37,474 bases of DNA from Gammaproteobacteria bacterium (GCA_026705345.1 JAPPAV010000053.1:1-37474); one strand, 5' to 3'. Numbered from the stretch's first letter, positions 8,404 through 17,395 are shown. The notes: generated by a model from the sequence alone, not told the origin. A program made the numbers and translations.

Positions 8404-8669
8404 GACGAGGTCCCGGACATCGAACGCGCCCGGGTCCGTCCGTAGGGGACGGGCTTGTCCCGTCCCGTGTTGCGTGTCTCGAAGCGAGTGCGGAAACCCG
8501 GCGCGGGCGGGGACAAGCCCCGCCCCTACGGGGTCTCCGCCGCGTGACGGGGCAGTCCGTTGGGGCCCCGTCCCGCCAGCCCAGCCCGAGGTGCGTTCAG
8601 GACGGACGGCGGCACCCCAGCGAGGACAAGCCGCCCCTAAGGCCCCGTCGGTATTCCGCGCCGACTCCA
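8336..8669. other. Repeat-filled gap between converging genes
   Basis: This 334-base stretch between the 3' ends of converging genes holds two hairpin pairs and, at 8621-8640, a degenerate reverse copy (GAGGACAAGCCGCCCCTAA). The open frames crossing it are low-complexity readings of the repeats. I see no gene and no T-tract terminator. Confidence 0.7.
8442..8529. repeat. Inverted pair of GTAGGGG hairpins
   Basis: A forward GGGACGGG-type copy (8442-8467) faces a reverse GGGCGGGG-type copy (8504-8529), so the pair is bounded by GTAGGGG and CCCCTAC. The two members have different stem sequences. Confidence 0.85.
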
Positions 8670-9941
8670 CTAGAAACTGTAAACGACCCCGACCTCCACG
8701 AAACTGTCCCGGCGTGTCTCGTACAGAATGTCCGTGGGATCCAGTTCGCGCAACGCAATGGCCTCGAGCCTTAGCGACCAGCGATCCGCCAACCGGCGGT
8801 TCAATTCGGCCGAAAACACCCGTGAGTCGTGGTCCGCCCCCTGCAATGTGCTGACCAGCAGTTCCGTTCCCTGGACATCGTTGAACGCCAGTCTTGCCCC
8901 TAGGAAAAGGTCGTTCTCGAATTTCGTGGTCGACCGGATGCCGCGGTCGTCGTAGGACCACTCCGTTAGCACGGTGATGTCCAACGCGGATCCAAACACC
9001 GAATAGAACGAGTACTCGCCCCCCAGCACGAACGACGAGTACGGTTCTTCGCGACCGAGTCGATTGAACATCCCGGACCTTTGGATGGCTTCGAGCTTCA
9101 ACAGCCACGCGCCCAGGGTGAGCTGGCCATCGAGCCCTAGCTGGCGAATTTGTCGGTAGTGCGGGGCCAGCGCGATGTCACCGTCGGCCCGGAACGCGGG
9201 GATCAAGAACGGCTCCCGGCTCGTGCCGTCGAAGGCGCTAATACCGAAGTCCAGCGCGCCGACCGTGTGGCTGTATCGCGCAGCCACGTCGACGTGTCGT
9301 TCCTCGGCACCGCTCTCGTAGGTAGCGAGGTCGGCATCCACGAGCCATGGAAACCGAAGCCGGCCGGACCGTCCGGGAAAGGTTCGTTGCCGGTGAAACG
9401 GCATTCCGAGCAGTTCGACGACGCCCCAGGTTGCCGCGTACGTGAAGTGACCCATGAACTGGCCCAGCTTGGACTTCTCGTCGGGGTGTTCCACCAAGTC
9501 GATCTGATTGACGATGTCGACGAGGTTGTTCGACTCCACGACACCCCAGAAGACGCGGTCAACGCCGACGCGCAACTCCCACTGTGCGTCGCCCGCTTCG
9601 CCGAGAAACAATGCGTAGGCCTCGTGCACATCGGCGTGGGTCCGACGGGGATCCTCGCCATCGAACCGGTAGAACGGCGATAGCGTGAAGCTCCATCCCG
9701 TCTGACTCTCCACGTACAGGCTCGGCATCGCGACCAGACTGCTTGGCTGCGAACCCTGCCCCGGGTGGGCGGGAGATTCCGGAAAGCGCCGCGCCTCCAC
9801 ACCGAGGCTGCCGGAGAACTCGACGTGGGCGATGCCGCTGGCGGCGGCTGGGTCGCAGAGCGTTAACGCCAAGAGGAGTGCAATGACCCGACCGAAGGTG
9901 ACGGTTTGTTGTCCGCCGACCCCGGCGATGCCGCGAACCAT
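8670..9941 (-). CDS. Predicted outer-membrane beta-barrel protein
   Basis: A 423-residue protein with a signal peptide (VIALLLALTLCDPAAAS) and alternating polar/apolar strands throughout, ending VGVVYSF; a C-terminal aromatic residue is the usual signal for BAM-mediated outer-membrane insertion. There are Tyr/Trp-rich strand ends (SLYVESQTGWSFTLSPFYRF). It has no motif I can tie to a named family; it may be related to DUF1302- or alginate-export-like barrels. The ATG start directly follows the stop of the LolA-like gene (TAGATG). It is the last gene of the exporter operon, and its place suggests it is the outer-membrane end of the same transport route. Substrate unknown. Confidence 0.75.
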   Translation of the reverse strand: MVRGIAGVGGQQTVTFGRVIALLLALTLCDPAAASGIAHVEFSGSLGVEARRFPESPAHPGQGSQPSSLVAMPSLYVESQTGWSFTLSPFYRFDGEDPRRTHADVHEAYALFLGEAGDAQWELRVGVDRVFWGVVESNNLVDIVNQIDLVEHPDEKSKLGQFMGHFTYAATWGVVELLGMPFHRQRTFPGRSGRLRFPWLVDADLATYESGAEERHVDVAARYSHTVGALDFGISAFDGTSREPFLIPAFRADGDIALAPHYRQIRQLGLDGQLTLGAWLLKLEAIQRSGMFNRLGREEPYSSFVLGGEYSFYSVFGSALDITVLTEWSYDDRGIRSTTKFENDLFLGARLAFNDVQGTELLVSTLQGADHDSRVFSAELNRRLADRWSLRLEAIALRELDPTDILYETRRDSFVEVGVVYSF

Positions 9942-10760
9942 CTAGCGTGCGCGTCTTAAGCCGGTCTGCGTGAACTCCATGGCAGCCAGATCCGTCTGAA
10001 ACTGGTAGTCGGTCCAGGTCAGGACCGTGCTTTTCCCGGTCAGGTGGTTGACCATGTTCATGTTGCTCGCCTGCCAATAGCGATCCAGGTAGCGCTCGTA
10101 GCCGTCGACGGTCAGGGTTTTCAGGTGCGCGTTCTTGCGGTCGAAGTACTCGACTTTCCAGAGCCGAAGCTCCTCGGTGTCCTGCCAGACGACTTGCCGG
10201 CTGTAGCCGGACTTGCCGTCCACCGGAAAGCGTTCCACGACGGTGCAGGTCAACTCGCCGCAGGGCTCGTCGTGCAGGTAGCGGTAGGTGAACCGCTCGA
10301 CTTCCGGCGGGCTCATGTCTTCGTAGGCGAACTCGCTGCCCATGAACGAACCGGACCGGTTCGCGGAGCTGATCCGCTTGACCCGTTTCAGGGCCGGCAG
10401 GTAGAGCCATTGATCGTCGGGCTTGTCCGTGTGGCCGTGAATGAGAAAGGCCGTGCCTTGGACATCTCGCGGCTCGTCGAAAACGAACAAGCTCCGGTCC
10501 CCGTCGGCATCGACTTCCATCACCTTGACGCGCAATGCCCGGCGGCTCTCGCGTCCCTGCTTGTTGCGCAGCACCATGACCTGGCTTGCCGTGAAGTTCT
10601 CGAACCCGTCCTTTTTGGCCCTCGCCTCAAGGGCGATATCGAGACCCTTCTGCTCGGCTTCGGTGAGTTCCGAAGCCCCCGTGCTTAGGGCTAGCAGTAT
10701 GGGGATGATTGCGGCCAGGCCGTGCGCAATGCGTTGGAGCGCAAAGGGATTCGACGTCAT
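9942..10760 (-). CDS. LolA-like outer-membrane lipoprotein-sorting family protein
   Basis: A 272-residue exported protein with signal peptide (HGLAAIIPILLALSTGAS). The mature region carries DDQWLYLPALKRVKRI then a GSFMGSEFAYEDM stretch, the hallmark of the LolA-like family (PF17131) that accompanies MMPL/RND exporters. Such proteins have a half-barrel that can carry lipid in the periplasm. ATG at 10760 has a strong GGAGA ribosome site within the end of the RND gene and overlaps its stop by 4 bases (ATGA). Flanked by the exporter and a beta-barrel, it probably shuttles the exported lipid between membranes. It is not the canonical LolA of lipoprotein sorting. Confidence 0.88.
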   Translation of the reverse strand: MTSNPFALQRIAHGLAAIIPILLALSTGASELTEAEQKGLDIALEARAKKDGFENFTASQVMVLRNKQGRESRRALRVKVMEVDADGDRSLFVFDEPRDVQGTAFLIHGHTDKPDDQWLYLPALKRVKRISSANRSGSFMGSEFAYEDMSPPEVERFTYRYLHDEPCGELTCTVVERFPVDGKSGYSRQVVWQDTEELRLWKVEYFDRKNAHLKTLTVDGYERYLDRYWQASNMNMVNHLTGKSTVLTWTDYQFQTDLAAMEFTQTGLRRAR

Positions 10761-13054
10761 GTTTTTCTCCGGTCGAGGGCCAGGAGCAGCGGCGGCAGCA
10801 GCAGGAAGTCGGCGACCAGTGCCAGCACGAGGGTGTTGGCCACCAATATGCCGAGCGTCCAGCTGACCTCGAAACCCGACGATGCAAACACCAGGAAGCC
10901 GGCCACAAGAATCGCCGTGGTCGTCCAAAGGGCTCGTCCCGTCGCCTGGAACGTCGCGCGTATGGCATCGGCCGGAGAACGCCCCTCGTTCCGGACACGC
11001 CGGTACTTGGTGAGGAAGTGCGTCGTATCGTCAACGACGATCCCGAAGGCGATGGCGGTCATCACCGAGCCGGCAAGGCCGACTTGGCCGACGAGATAGC
11101 CCCAGACCCCGAAGCTCATGGCCGCGGGTAGGTAGTTGGGGATCAGGCTGATCACGCCGAGGCGCCAGCTTCGCAGCACCAGGAGCAAGACGATCGAGAT
11201 GCCGCCCATGGCCAGGATCGTGGCTTGCAGCATGCTCTCGATGTTGCGCTGCGACAGGTGTGCAAAAGTGATCGTGAATCCGGTCGCCGGCGTGACGAGG
11301 TCCGGCGTGTTGTCCTCCAGCCAGTCCTGTGCCCGCGCATCGAAATCGCGTTGCTGGCGTGCGGTCAGCCCGCCGCGTGCCATCGCGGTCAACCGGGTCG
11401 CCGACTTGGCGATGTCGATACGGTTGTTCAGGTCGCTGCCGAAGGGCAGAGACAACTCGTAGATCAGGAGATACTGCGCGGCCAGCGCCCCGTCCTCGGG
11501 AATTCGATAGTACGAGTCATCGTCGCCGTGCATGTTCTTGTTCAAGCGCTTCATGATGTCGGGGAACGCCTGGACGTGGCTGACCTCGTCTTGGGCGCGC
11601 AGCCATTGGGCGAAGCCCTCCACGTCGCGCAGGTAGTCCGGGTCGGTGATGCCGCCCTCTTCGCCCGAGTCCAGGGAATACTCCCAGGATTCGAGGCCGG
11701 TCAGGTTTTCGACGATGAAGTCCGTGTCGCGCCGGAACTCGTAGCGGTCGTCGAAGTACTTGGTCCAATTGTCGGTGAACTCGAGCTGTGAGATTCCGGC
11801 GATCAAACCGACGGTCACCAGCGACATCACCCAGATGAGCGTCGTGCGGCGCGCGATGACGAAACTCGCCAGGCGGTCGAGGAACACCCATTTGCCGCCG
11901 CCGCGACCGGGGCGCAGGGGCAGGATCGCGAGCAGCGCCGGCAACAGGGTCATCGAATAGACGAACGCGCACATCACGCCGAACGCCACCAGGTTGCCCA
12001 GTACCCGGAACGGCGGCGCCTCCGACGCGTTCAGGGTCAGGAACGCAATCGCCGTCGTGACGGATGTGAGGAACACCGGGTAGGCGTTTTCGCGCATCGA
12101 TTGCATGATCGCGTCGCGTTTAGCGAGGCCTTTTCCTAGGCCCGCCATGGCCCCCGAGACGATGTGAATGGAGTCGGCGACCGCAATGGTCAGGACGATG
12201 AGCGGGACCCCGGCGTTGACCGGATTGAACACGGTGCCGACCCAACCCGCGAATCCCAAAGTCGTGTTGATCGTGAACATGAGCACCGCGACGACGGCGA
12301 CCGTCGCGAGGGCCGAACGCAGAACGGCGATCGTGACCAGGACGATGACCAGGAAGGCGAAGGGCGTCAGCTTCTCCATGTCGTCCTTCGTGGCGTCCGC
12401 GAACGCGCGATTCAGCGGCACGTCGCCGGTGACGTGGAAGCCCACCTCCGGGTGCTCGCTGCGATACTCGTCGAGAACCTCGTTCAAGTGATCGGTGATC
12501 TCGATCACCGCGGCGTCGGCGTCCTCGGGCAGGGCGAAGGTGATCGCCAGTGCCGCTACGCGCGCGTCGGCCGACACGAGGCGACCGGCGATCTCGGGCG
12601 CGTTCATGGCGATTTGCTCGACACGCGCCAGGGCGTCGTCGGTGAGAGTCTCCGCACCTTCGACCAGCGGTCCGACGGCGAGGTCGTCCTCGACGGACTC
12701 GCTGTGGTTGTAGTTGGTCAGCGAATCGACGCGGATCGAGTGCGGCGTCAGCCAGGCGGCCTGTGTCAACGACTCCAAGAGGGCAAGCGTCTCCCGGGTG
12801 AAGACCGATGCGCCGGGGTCCACGGCGATCAATGCCGTGTCGGACTCGGTGTACGTTTCCTCCAACGCCTCGTAGGCGAGCAGTTGGGGGTTGTGCTCGT
12901 CGAACAGCACGCGGTGGTCGTTCGTGACGCCGATGAACACGGCACCCGCCGTCAGCGCGAGCATGGCGAGCCCCGCCACGCCGACCACGGGCCAACGTCG
13001 GTCCAGGACCGCCGATGTGTAGCGGTCCCACGACACCCGACCCGCTTCAGCCAT
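10757..13054 (-). CDS. RND/MMPL superfamily exporter
   Basis: A 765-residue inner-membrane protein with the MMPL layout: one N-terminal helix, a large periplasmic domain, five helices, then the same again. Each half has the conserved acidic motif in a membrane helix: VADSIHIVSG in the first and VVDDTTHFLTKYR in the second. Length and layout fit exporters such as HpnN-type hopanoid transporters and other lipid RND pumps. They work from the proton gradient. ATG at 13054 is preferred (TGGG just upstream); GTG at 13063 would add three residues. It is followed by a LolA-like carrier and a beta-barrel, and preceded by isoprenoid genes, so a hydrophobic isoprenoid substrate is a fair guess, not shown. 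Confidence 0.92.
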   Translation of the reverse strand: MAEAGRVSWDRYTSAVLDRRWPVVGVAGLAMLALTAGAVFIGVTNDHRVLFDEHNPQLLAYEALEETYTESDTALIAVDPGASVFTRETLALLESLTQAAWLTPHSIRVDSLTNYNHSESVEDDLAVGPLVEGAETLTDDALARVEQIAMNAPEIAGRLVSADARVAALAITFALPEDADAAVIEITDHLNEVLDEYRSEHPEVGFHVTGDVPLNRAFADATKDDMEKLTPFAFLVIVLVTIAVLRSALATVAVVAVLMFTINTTLGFAGWVGTVFNPVNAGVPLIVLTIAVADSIHIVSGAMAGLGKGLAKRDAIMQSMRENAYPVFLTSVTTAIAFLTLNASEAPPFRVLGNLVAFGVMCAFVYSMTLLPALLAILPLRPGRGGGKWVFLDRLASFVIARRTTLIWVMSLVTVGLIAGISQLEFTDNWTKYFDDRYEFRRDTDFIVENLTGLESWEYSLDSGEEGGITDPDYLRDVEGFAQWLRAQDEVSHVQAFPDIMKRLNKNMHGDDDSYYRIPEDGALAAQYLLIYELSLPFGSDLNNRIDIAKSATRLTAMARGGLTARQQRDFDARAQDWLEDNTPDLVTPATGFTITFAHLSQRNIESMLQATILAMGGISIVLLLVLRSWRLGVISLIPNYLPAAMSFGVWGYLVGQVGLAGSVMTAIAFGIVVDDTTHFLTKYRRVRNEGRSPADAIRATFQATGRALWTTTAILVAGFLVFASSGFEVSWTLGILVANTLVLALVADFLLLPPLLLALDRRKT

Positions 13055-13086
13055 GCAACCCACGCATCATTGGGAAACGCGCGGAC

Positions 13087-14259
13087 CTACCACGGATTGG
13101 AGCGGGCCGACAGATAGTGATCCGGCATTCGGTAGCGATCATCGGGTCTATCGTAGACGGAAATGTCCAACAGCTGCGAAAAGTTGGTCAACCGCACCTT
13201 CTGCCTTCCTTGGACAAACCGCTGGAGTCGCTGACGGACCCGAAAGGCGGCCAACGAGCCCATCGTGTTCATTTTCGGAAACGCGAGCTGGTCGGCGAGT
13301 TCGTTGCCAATCAGCGAACGCGAAAGCCGGTAGGCGAGTTTCATGACTTTCCGTTGCTCGCGCTCCCCCTCGATACCTGCCGTCAAGGGAATCGCCCCGA
13401 TCAAGGCGTTCGCCATGCTGGCCGCGTCCGAATCGGGCGCTGGCTCGCACAGATGGGCGATTTCGAATATCCGCCGCGCATGGTCCCGGTCGACGAACAG
13501 GATGCCCTCCGGGACTCCCATGACCACCCCGGCGTAGCGCCAGACCTGCATGACGCTGGCCTCTTCGTTTTCGTTGAACACCGCCCCGACCAGCTTGGCG
13601 TGTTCCAGCAGGCGCATGGAAAACACCGTGGTCGCGAGGCCCAAATGGGCCGCGCTGATCGGCGTGCCGTAGTGCTCGACATCCCAAGCGCCGGAATTCG
13701 CCAACAGGTGACGGACGCGCGCGTGCACGAACCTGAGACGCGTCGACAGTTTCCAGCCGTCGCCATCCCGCTCCATGCCGCCCGGGAAGAACACCTCCAT
13801 GAGATGCCGATTGTTCTGCATCAAGCGCCGACGGGCGGATTCGGGGTTCAAGACCCGACCGGTCGTGGCGAACGACTTCGAGATGAGCGTGGAGAACCCC
13901 TCGATCAGGACACCGCAGACGAACGCGACGAGTACATTGGCGGCGTTGACGTTGAAAGCCCGCACCGCCGGCACATGCGCCTCGAAGTCGAGCCACGGCG
14001 GCGGACCCACCTTGTCTTCGAAGAAATGCCGAAGCGTCGTCGGCGCTTGGCGAAGTGCCTCGGCATCCTGCTCGATGCCGGCGCGGATGGCACGCTGCAA
14101 CTGATCGCTGGCAAGGTCCGCCACGTCCTCGATGACGGGATCCAGATCGGGATCGCCGATTCGCGTATGACGTATGTACGCATCTGCCAGCGCAGCATCG
14201 ACGCCCCTAGCCGTGGCGTACCCCTCCACATAGGCGCCTGGGGTTTGCAGCGCAGTCAC
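13087..14259 (-). CDS. DUF2236 (MpaB / rubber-oxygenase catalytic domain) protein
   Basis: A 390-residue, mainly helical protein of the PF09995 family, which includes fungal MpaB and latex-clearing Lcp, heme enzymes that cut or oxidise isoprenoid chains. The family signature is seen at RLRFVHARVRHLL (174-186; R176, H179, R183), with further conserved His at 205 and 220. GTG at 14259 overlaps the HMGR-MVK stop by 4 bases (GTGA), a strong sign of coupling, and the RND gene follows about 30 bases after its stop. The context of isoprenoid synthesis upstream and an exporter downstream makes oxidation of a polyprenyl or squalene-type product a reasonable hypothesis. Longer in-frame readings to 14790 were rejected as antisense of the kinase domain. 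Confidence 0.85.
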   Translation of the reverse strand: MTALQTPGAYVEGYATARGVDAALADAYIRHTRIGDPDLDPVIEDVADLASDQLQRAIRAGIEQDAEALRQAPTTLRHFFEDKVGPPPWLDFEAHVPAVRAFNVNAANVLVAFVCGVLIEGFSTLISKSFATTGRVLNPESARRRLMQNNRHLMEVFFPGGMERDGDGWKLSTRLRFVHARVRHLLANSGAWDVEHYGTPISAAHLGLATTVFSMRLLEHAKLVGAVFNENEEASVMQVWRYAGVVMGVPEGILFVDRDHARRIFEIAHLCEPAPDSDAASMANALIGAIPLTAGIEGEREQRKVMKLAYRLSRSLIGNELADQLAFPKMNTMGSLAAFRVRQRLQRFVQGRQKVRLTNFSQLLDISVYDRPDDRYRMPDHYLSARSNPW

Positions 14260-16541
14260 GACACCTCGAACGCCAAGGCGTCGTAGCCTGCATTCTTGAT
14301 GCCGGCGAGCACCGAGTCCGTGCCGTCCGGACACAGCGCCACGATGGACCCGCCGCCGCCGCCGCCGGTCAGCTTGGCCCCGACCGCACCGTGCCGCCGC
14401 GAGATTTCGACGAGTTCCTCGAGTTCCCGGGTCGAGATCTGCAAGGCGTTGAGAAAACCGTGGCAGAGGTTCATCAACTCGCCTAGGTCGGACAGCGCGC
14501 CGTCGCGCGCGGCGTCCGCACCGGCACTCGTGAGCATCTCGATCTGATCGAAGATGCCGTCGTAGCGCGATGCGTTCCGGCGCCGGGCCTGCGCCACGCC
14601 GGCAACCGTCTTGGCGGTGAGGCACTCCTTGCCGGTCATGCCGATCACCAACGGCAGGGGACGCTTTAGCTCGATCCCGGCGAACGAGGCATCGCGACCG
14701 TTCGAGGCCGCTCGGAACAATAAGGTGGTGCCGAACGTGGCCACCGTGTTGTCGACGCCGGAAGGCGTGCCGTGGGCCTCCCGCTCGCACTCCAGGGCGA
14801 AGTCGTTGATCTCCGGATCGGACAAATCCAACGCGAAGTGCCGATCCAACGCCCTGATCACGCTGACGGCGAGCGCCGCCGACCCCCCGAGCCCCACGGC
14901 CCGCGGAACATTCGGGAACACTTCGATGGTCATCGACCGGTCGCCGAGGTCGAGTCGTTCAAGCAACACCGCGAGAATGCCCGCCGCGCCCGTGGGGTGT
15001 TCGCGAACCGGCGCGACCCGCTGCTCGACGCCCCACCGGGGGATCAGCAGTTGCACGCCGTCGCCGGTGTCGACCACGCGCGACTCGACGGCCAAGGGGA
15101 TGGGGGCCGCCAATGCCGACCGGCCATACACCACCGCATGTTCCCCGAGCAGGATGACCTTTCCGCACGCCGAACTCCGGGGTTCGGTGTCCTCGTCCGG
15201 CGCATGGTCGGTCTTTCGGGTTAGCCGACGGACGATCTCCTCCGCCTTCCACACCTTGATCTCGCCGCTCTCGATCAGCCCGTCGACGACCTCGTCGAAG
15301 TATTCCTCGGGAACCCCGGCAGCGGAGGCTACGCTGCGCGCATGCAGAGTCATGTGATTCTGCTGGATGCCCGCCGTCGCCAGAGAACGCAATGCCGCAT
15401 AGTTCTGCGCCAATCCAACGGCGCCGATGACCCCGGCGAGTTCGGCGGCGTTGGGATTGCCGAGCAGCCGGTGGCTCAGCCGCACAGTCGGATTGGTCTC
15501 CAGCGAACCGCCCACGGTACCGACCTTCATGGGCATCTCGATGTGGCCTTCGAGGTCGCCGTCGTCGTTGGCGAACCAGCGCGTTAGCGCGCGATACTGG
15601 CCGCTGCGCGCCGCGTAGGCGTGGGCTGCCGCTTCGATGGCGCGGAAGTCGTTTCCGGTGGCGATGGCGATCGCGTCGACACCGTTCATGATGCCTTTGT
15701 TGTGGGTGGTTGCCCGGTACGGATCCACCAAGGCCAGATCGTTGGCCAAGATGATCCCATCGCGAACGGCCGTGCCCGCGTAGTCCTTCATCGCCAGGTT
15801 TTCTACGGGAATACGCACCCTCGCCCGCACCAGGGCACGATCGGTCAGGTTCGACAGGATGCGCAGGAAGACCCTTCCGCCGGTGATCGCCTCGACGAGG
15901 CTTGCGACGCCCTCGCACATGCCGTTGACGATATTGGCGCCCATGGCTTCGCGCGTATCCACAAGTAGGTGCACGACGATCATGTCCCGTTCCGGACCCT
16001 CGGGATCCCCGCCCTCCGGCGCCCGGTGATGGAATACCTCCACGTCGCGCACGCCGCCTCCCCTCGCCACCATCTTGGGGTGCAGGCTGTTGGCCAGGTT
16101 GAGAATGTCCTCTTTGCGTGCCAGCAGGGTCTCGCGGGCCCGTGGAACATCCGCCACGTCGACGACCTGCACCTGGCCGATCAGCACCGGGTCGGTGACC
16201 TCCGTGCTGTAGCCGCCAGACAGCCGAGCGGTCCGGGCCGCTCCGGAAAGGCCGGCGACGATGGAAGGCTCCTCCACTGAAAGCGGCACGATCACCTCCC
16301 GACCGTCGACCAGGAAATTGAGGCCGACGCCCATGGGTAGTCCGAACACCCCGACGACGTTCTCGATCATCTTGTCGGCCACGTGGAGCTTCAACGTGTG
16401 CGAGCCCGCGTCTAGCGCGGCCAGGTCTTCTTCGGTCAGGGCCGTACGGTCGCGAAGTGCTTCGATGCGCGCCCCTACGCTCAGCTTGAAGAAGTTGGGA
16501 ATCCGCGATCCCGAGTTGGCGGGCGCGTTGTCGGCCGTCAT
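14256..16541 (-). CDS. Fused class II HMG-CoA reductase - mevalonate kinase
   Basis: A 761-residue bifunctional protein of the mevalonate pathway. Residues 1-440 are HMG-CoA reductase, class II (bacterial) type: EEPSIVAG with catalytic Glu91, AMGANIVN (199-206), HNKG with Lys282, GNDF with Asp298, and the late catalytic His396 in QNHMTLHAR. Residues about 457-761 are a GHMP mevalonate kinase: GKVILLGEHAVVYG (460-473), the ATP loop GLGGSAAL (550-557), GTPSGVDNTVA with catalytic Asp597, and KLTGGGGGGS near the end. A short charged linker (441-456) joins them. All catalytic residues appear present, so both activities are expected: HMG-CoA to mevalonate to mevalonate-5-phosphate. ATG at 16541 has a GGGGG site. 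It leads into the DUF2236 gene. Confidence 0.95.
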   Translation of the reverse strand: MTADNAPANSGSRIPNFFKLSVGARIEALRDRTALTEEDLAALDAGSHTLKLHVADKMIENVVGVFGLPMGVGLNFLVDGREVIVPLSVEEPSIVAGLSGAARTARLSGGYSTEVTDPVLIGQVQVVDVADVPRARETLLARKEDILNLANSLHPKMVARGGGVRDVEVFHHRAPEGGDPEGPERDMIVVHLLVDTREAMGANIVNGMCEGVASLVEAITGGRVFLRILSNLTDRALVRARVRIPVENLAMKDYAGTAVRDGIILANDLALVDPYRATTHNKGIMNGVDAIAIATGNDFRAIEAAAHAYAARSGQYRALTRWFANDDGDLEGHIEMPMKVGTVGGSLETNPTVRLSHRLLGNPNAAELAGVIGAVGLAQNYAALRSLATAGIQQNHMTLHARSVASAAGVPEEYFDEVVDGLIESGEIKVWKAEEIVRRLTRKTDHAPDEDTEPRSSACGKVILLGEHAVVYGRSALAAPIPLAVESRVVDTGDGVQLLIPRWGVEQRVAPVREHPTGAAGILAVLLERLDLGDRSMTIEVFPNVPRAVGLGGSAALAVSVIRALDRHFALDLSDPEINDFALECEREAHGTPSGVDNTVATFGTTLLFRAASNGRDASFAGIELKRPLPLVIGMTGKECLTAKTVAGVAQARRRNASRYDGIFDQIEMLTSAGADAARDGALSDLGELMNLCHGFLNALQISTRELEELVEISRRHGAVGAKLTGGGGGGSIVALCPDGTDSVLAGIKNAGYDALAFEVS

Positions 16542-16634
16542 GGATGAAACCCCCTTGTTGTGCGAGTTCTACCGCATCGGACAACGTCCCTACATCGTAA
16601 CACGCTGTCCTTGCGGTGGTTTCTCCCGCGAGCG

Positions 16635-16660
16635 GTAGGGGCGGGGCTTGTCCCCGCCCG
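16635..16660 (+). repeat. GTAGGGG hairpin repeat, GGGCGGGG stem type
   Basis: A perfect stem, GGGCGGGG with CCCCGCCC, around CTTGT, sits in the 126-base gap between the IPP isomerase and HMGR-MVK genes. If the two are one transcript, this hairpin lies inside it. Confidence 0.85.
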
Positions 16661-16667
16661 AAGCCGC

Positions 16668-17237
16668 TCAGGACGGTTGAATGCGAGTAAGGAACTCCTT
16701 CGTCAGCCGTTGCCATTCGATCTTCAGCCACGGCGTGAAATGCCCAGGCGCAGCTTCCATTTCCTGGTCCAGTTCGCGCCGCGAGATCCACCGCCACTCG
16801 GCGATCTCCGACGAATTCACCTGCGGTACCTCACCGCCGTGGCTCACGAATACGGAACACAGTTCGAACTCGCTGCCGAGGTCGCCAAACGACGCCTGGT
16901 ACTGGAACTTGAACAGGAACTCGGGCGCAACGGAGAGCCCCAGTTCCTGGCCGGCGCGGCGCACCACGGCTTCCTCAAGGTCCTCGCCGAGCCGAGGATG
17001 GGAGCAACAGCCGTTCGACCAGTACCCCGGCCACAACCGCTTGCTCGCGTGCCGTCTCTGCAAGAGGGTGTCGCCGTTGCCGTTGAAGACGAACAGCGAA
17101 AACGCCCGGTGGAGCGCACCCGCGCCGTCGTGACACGATTTCTTGTCAAGCGTGCCTACCTCGCGATCCTGCTCGTCGACGAGGATCAGCGGTTCGTCGT
17201 CGCTGGATACGACCTCGAATCGTGCTCCGGGCTCCAT
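16668..17237 (-). CDS. idi: Isopentenyl-diphosphate delta-isomerase, type I
   Basis: A 189-residue Nudix-fold enzyme that interconverts IPP and DMAPP. The type I pattern is clear: NGCCSHPR with catalytic Cys78 and metal ligand His80, metal ligands His36 and His43, the Nudix-like segment GEDLEEAVVRRAGQELG (84-100) and SEFELCSVF with Glu123/Glu125 for metal binding and proton transfer. ATG at 17237 begins the conserved part; no good ribosome site is seen, and the in-frame upstream sequence is repeat-derived and was not used. It is first in the minus-strand isoprenoid series. Idi is essential where IPP comes only from mevalonate, which agrees with the adjacent HMGR-MVK. Confidence 0.93.
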   Translation of the reverse strand: MEPGARFEVVSSDDEPLILVDEQDREVGTLDKKSCHDGAGALHRAFSLFVFNGNGDTLLQRRHASKRLWPGYWSNGCCSHPRLGEDLEEAVVRRAGQELGLSVAPEFLFKFQYQASFGDLGSEFELCSVFVSHGGEVPQVNSSEIAEWRWISRRELDQEMEAAPGHFTPWLKIEWQRLTKEFLTRIQPS

Positions 17238-17291
17238 GGCAAGGAGTCTAGCCACCCCAACGAACGAACGCACGTTGCCCGCGCGTGTGCC

Positions 17292-17368
17292 GTGGGGGCG
17301 ACCCTCGTGATCGCCGTGACCGCGACCGGCGGTGGTTCGGCGCGGGACGGGACAAGCCCGTCCCCTAC
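17292..17368. repeat. Inverted pair of GTAGGGG-family hairpins
   Basis: A degenerate forward GGGCGACC-type copy (17292-17316) faces an intact reverse GGGACGGG-type copy (17343-17368). Confidence 0.75.
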
Positions 17369-17395
17369 GGACTGCCCGTCGCGGGGCGGACCCCC

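Noticed and set aside
8332-8529. The hairpins as intrinsic transcription terminators
   Set aside because: The stems are strong but no T-tract follows in any copy, and several lie between genes of one apparent operon.
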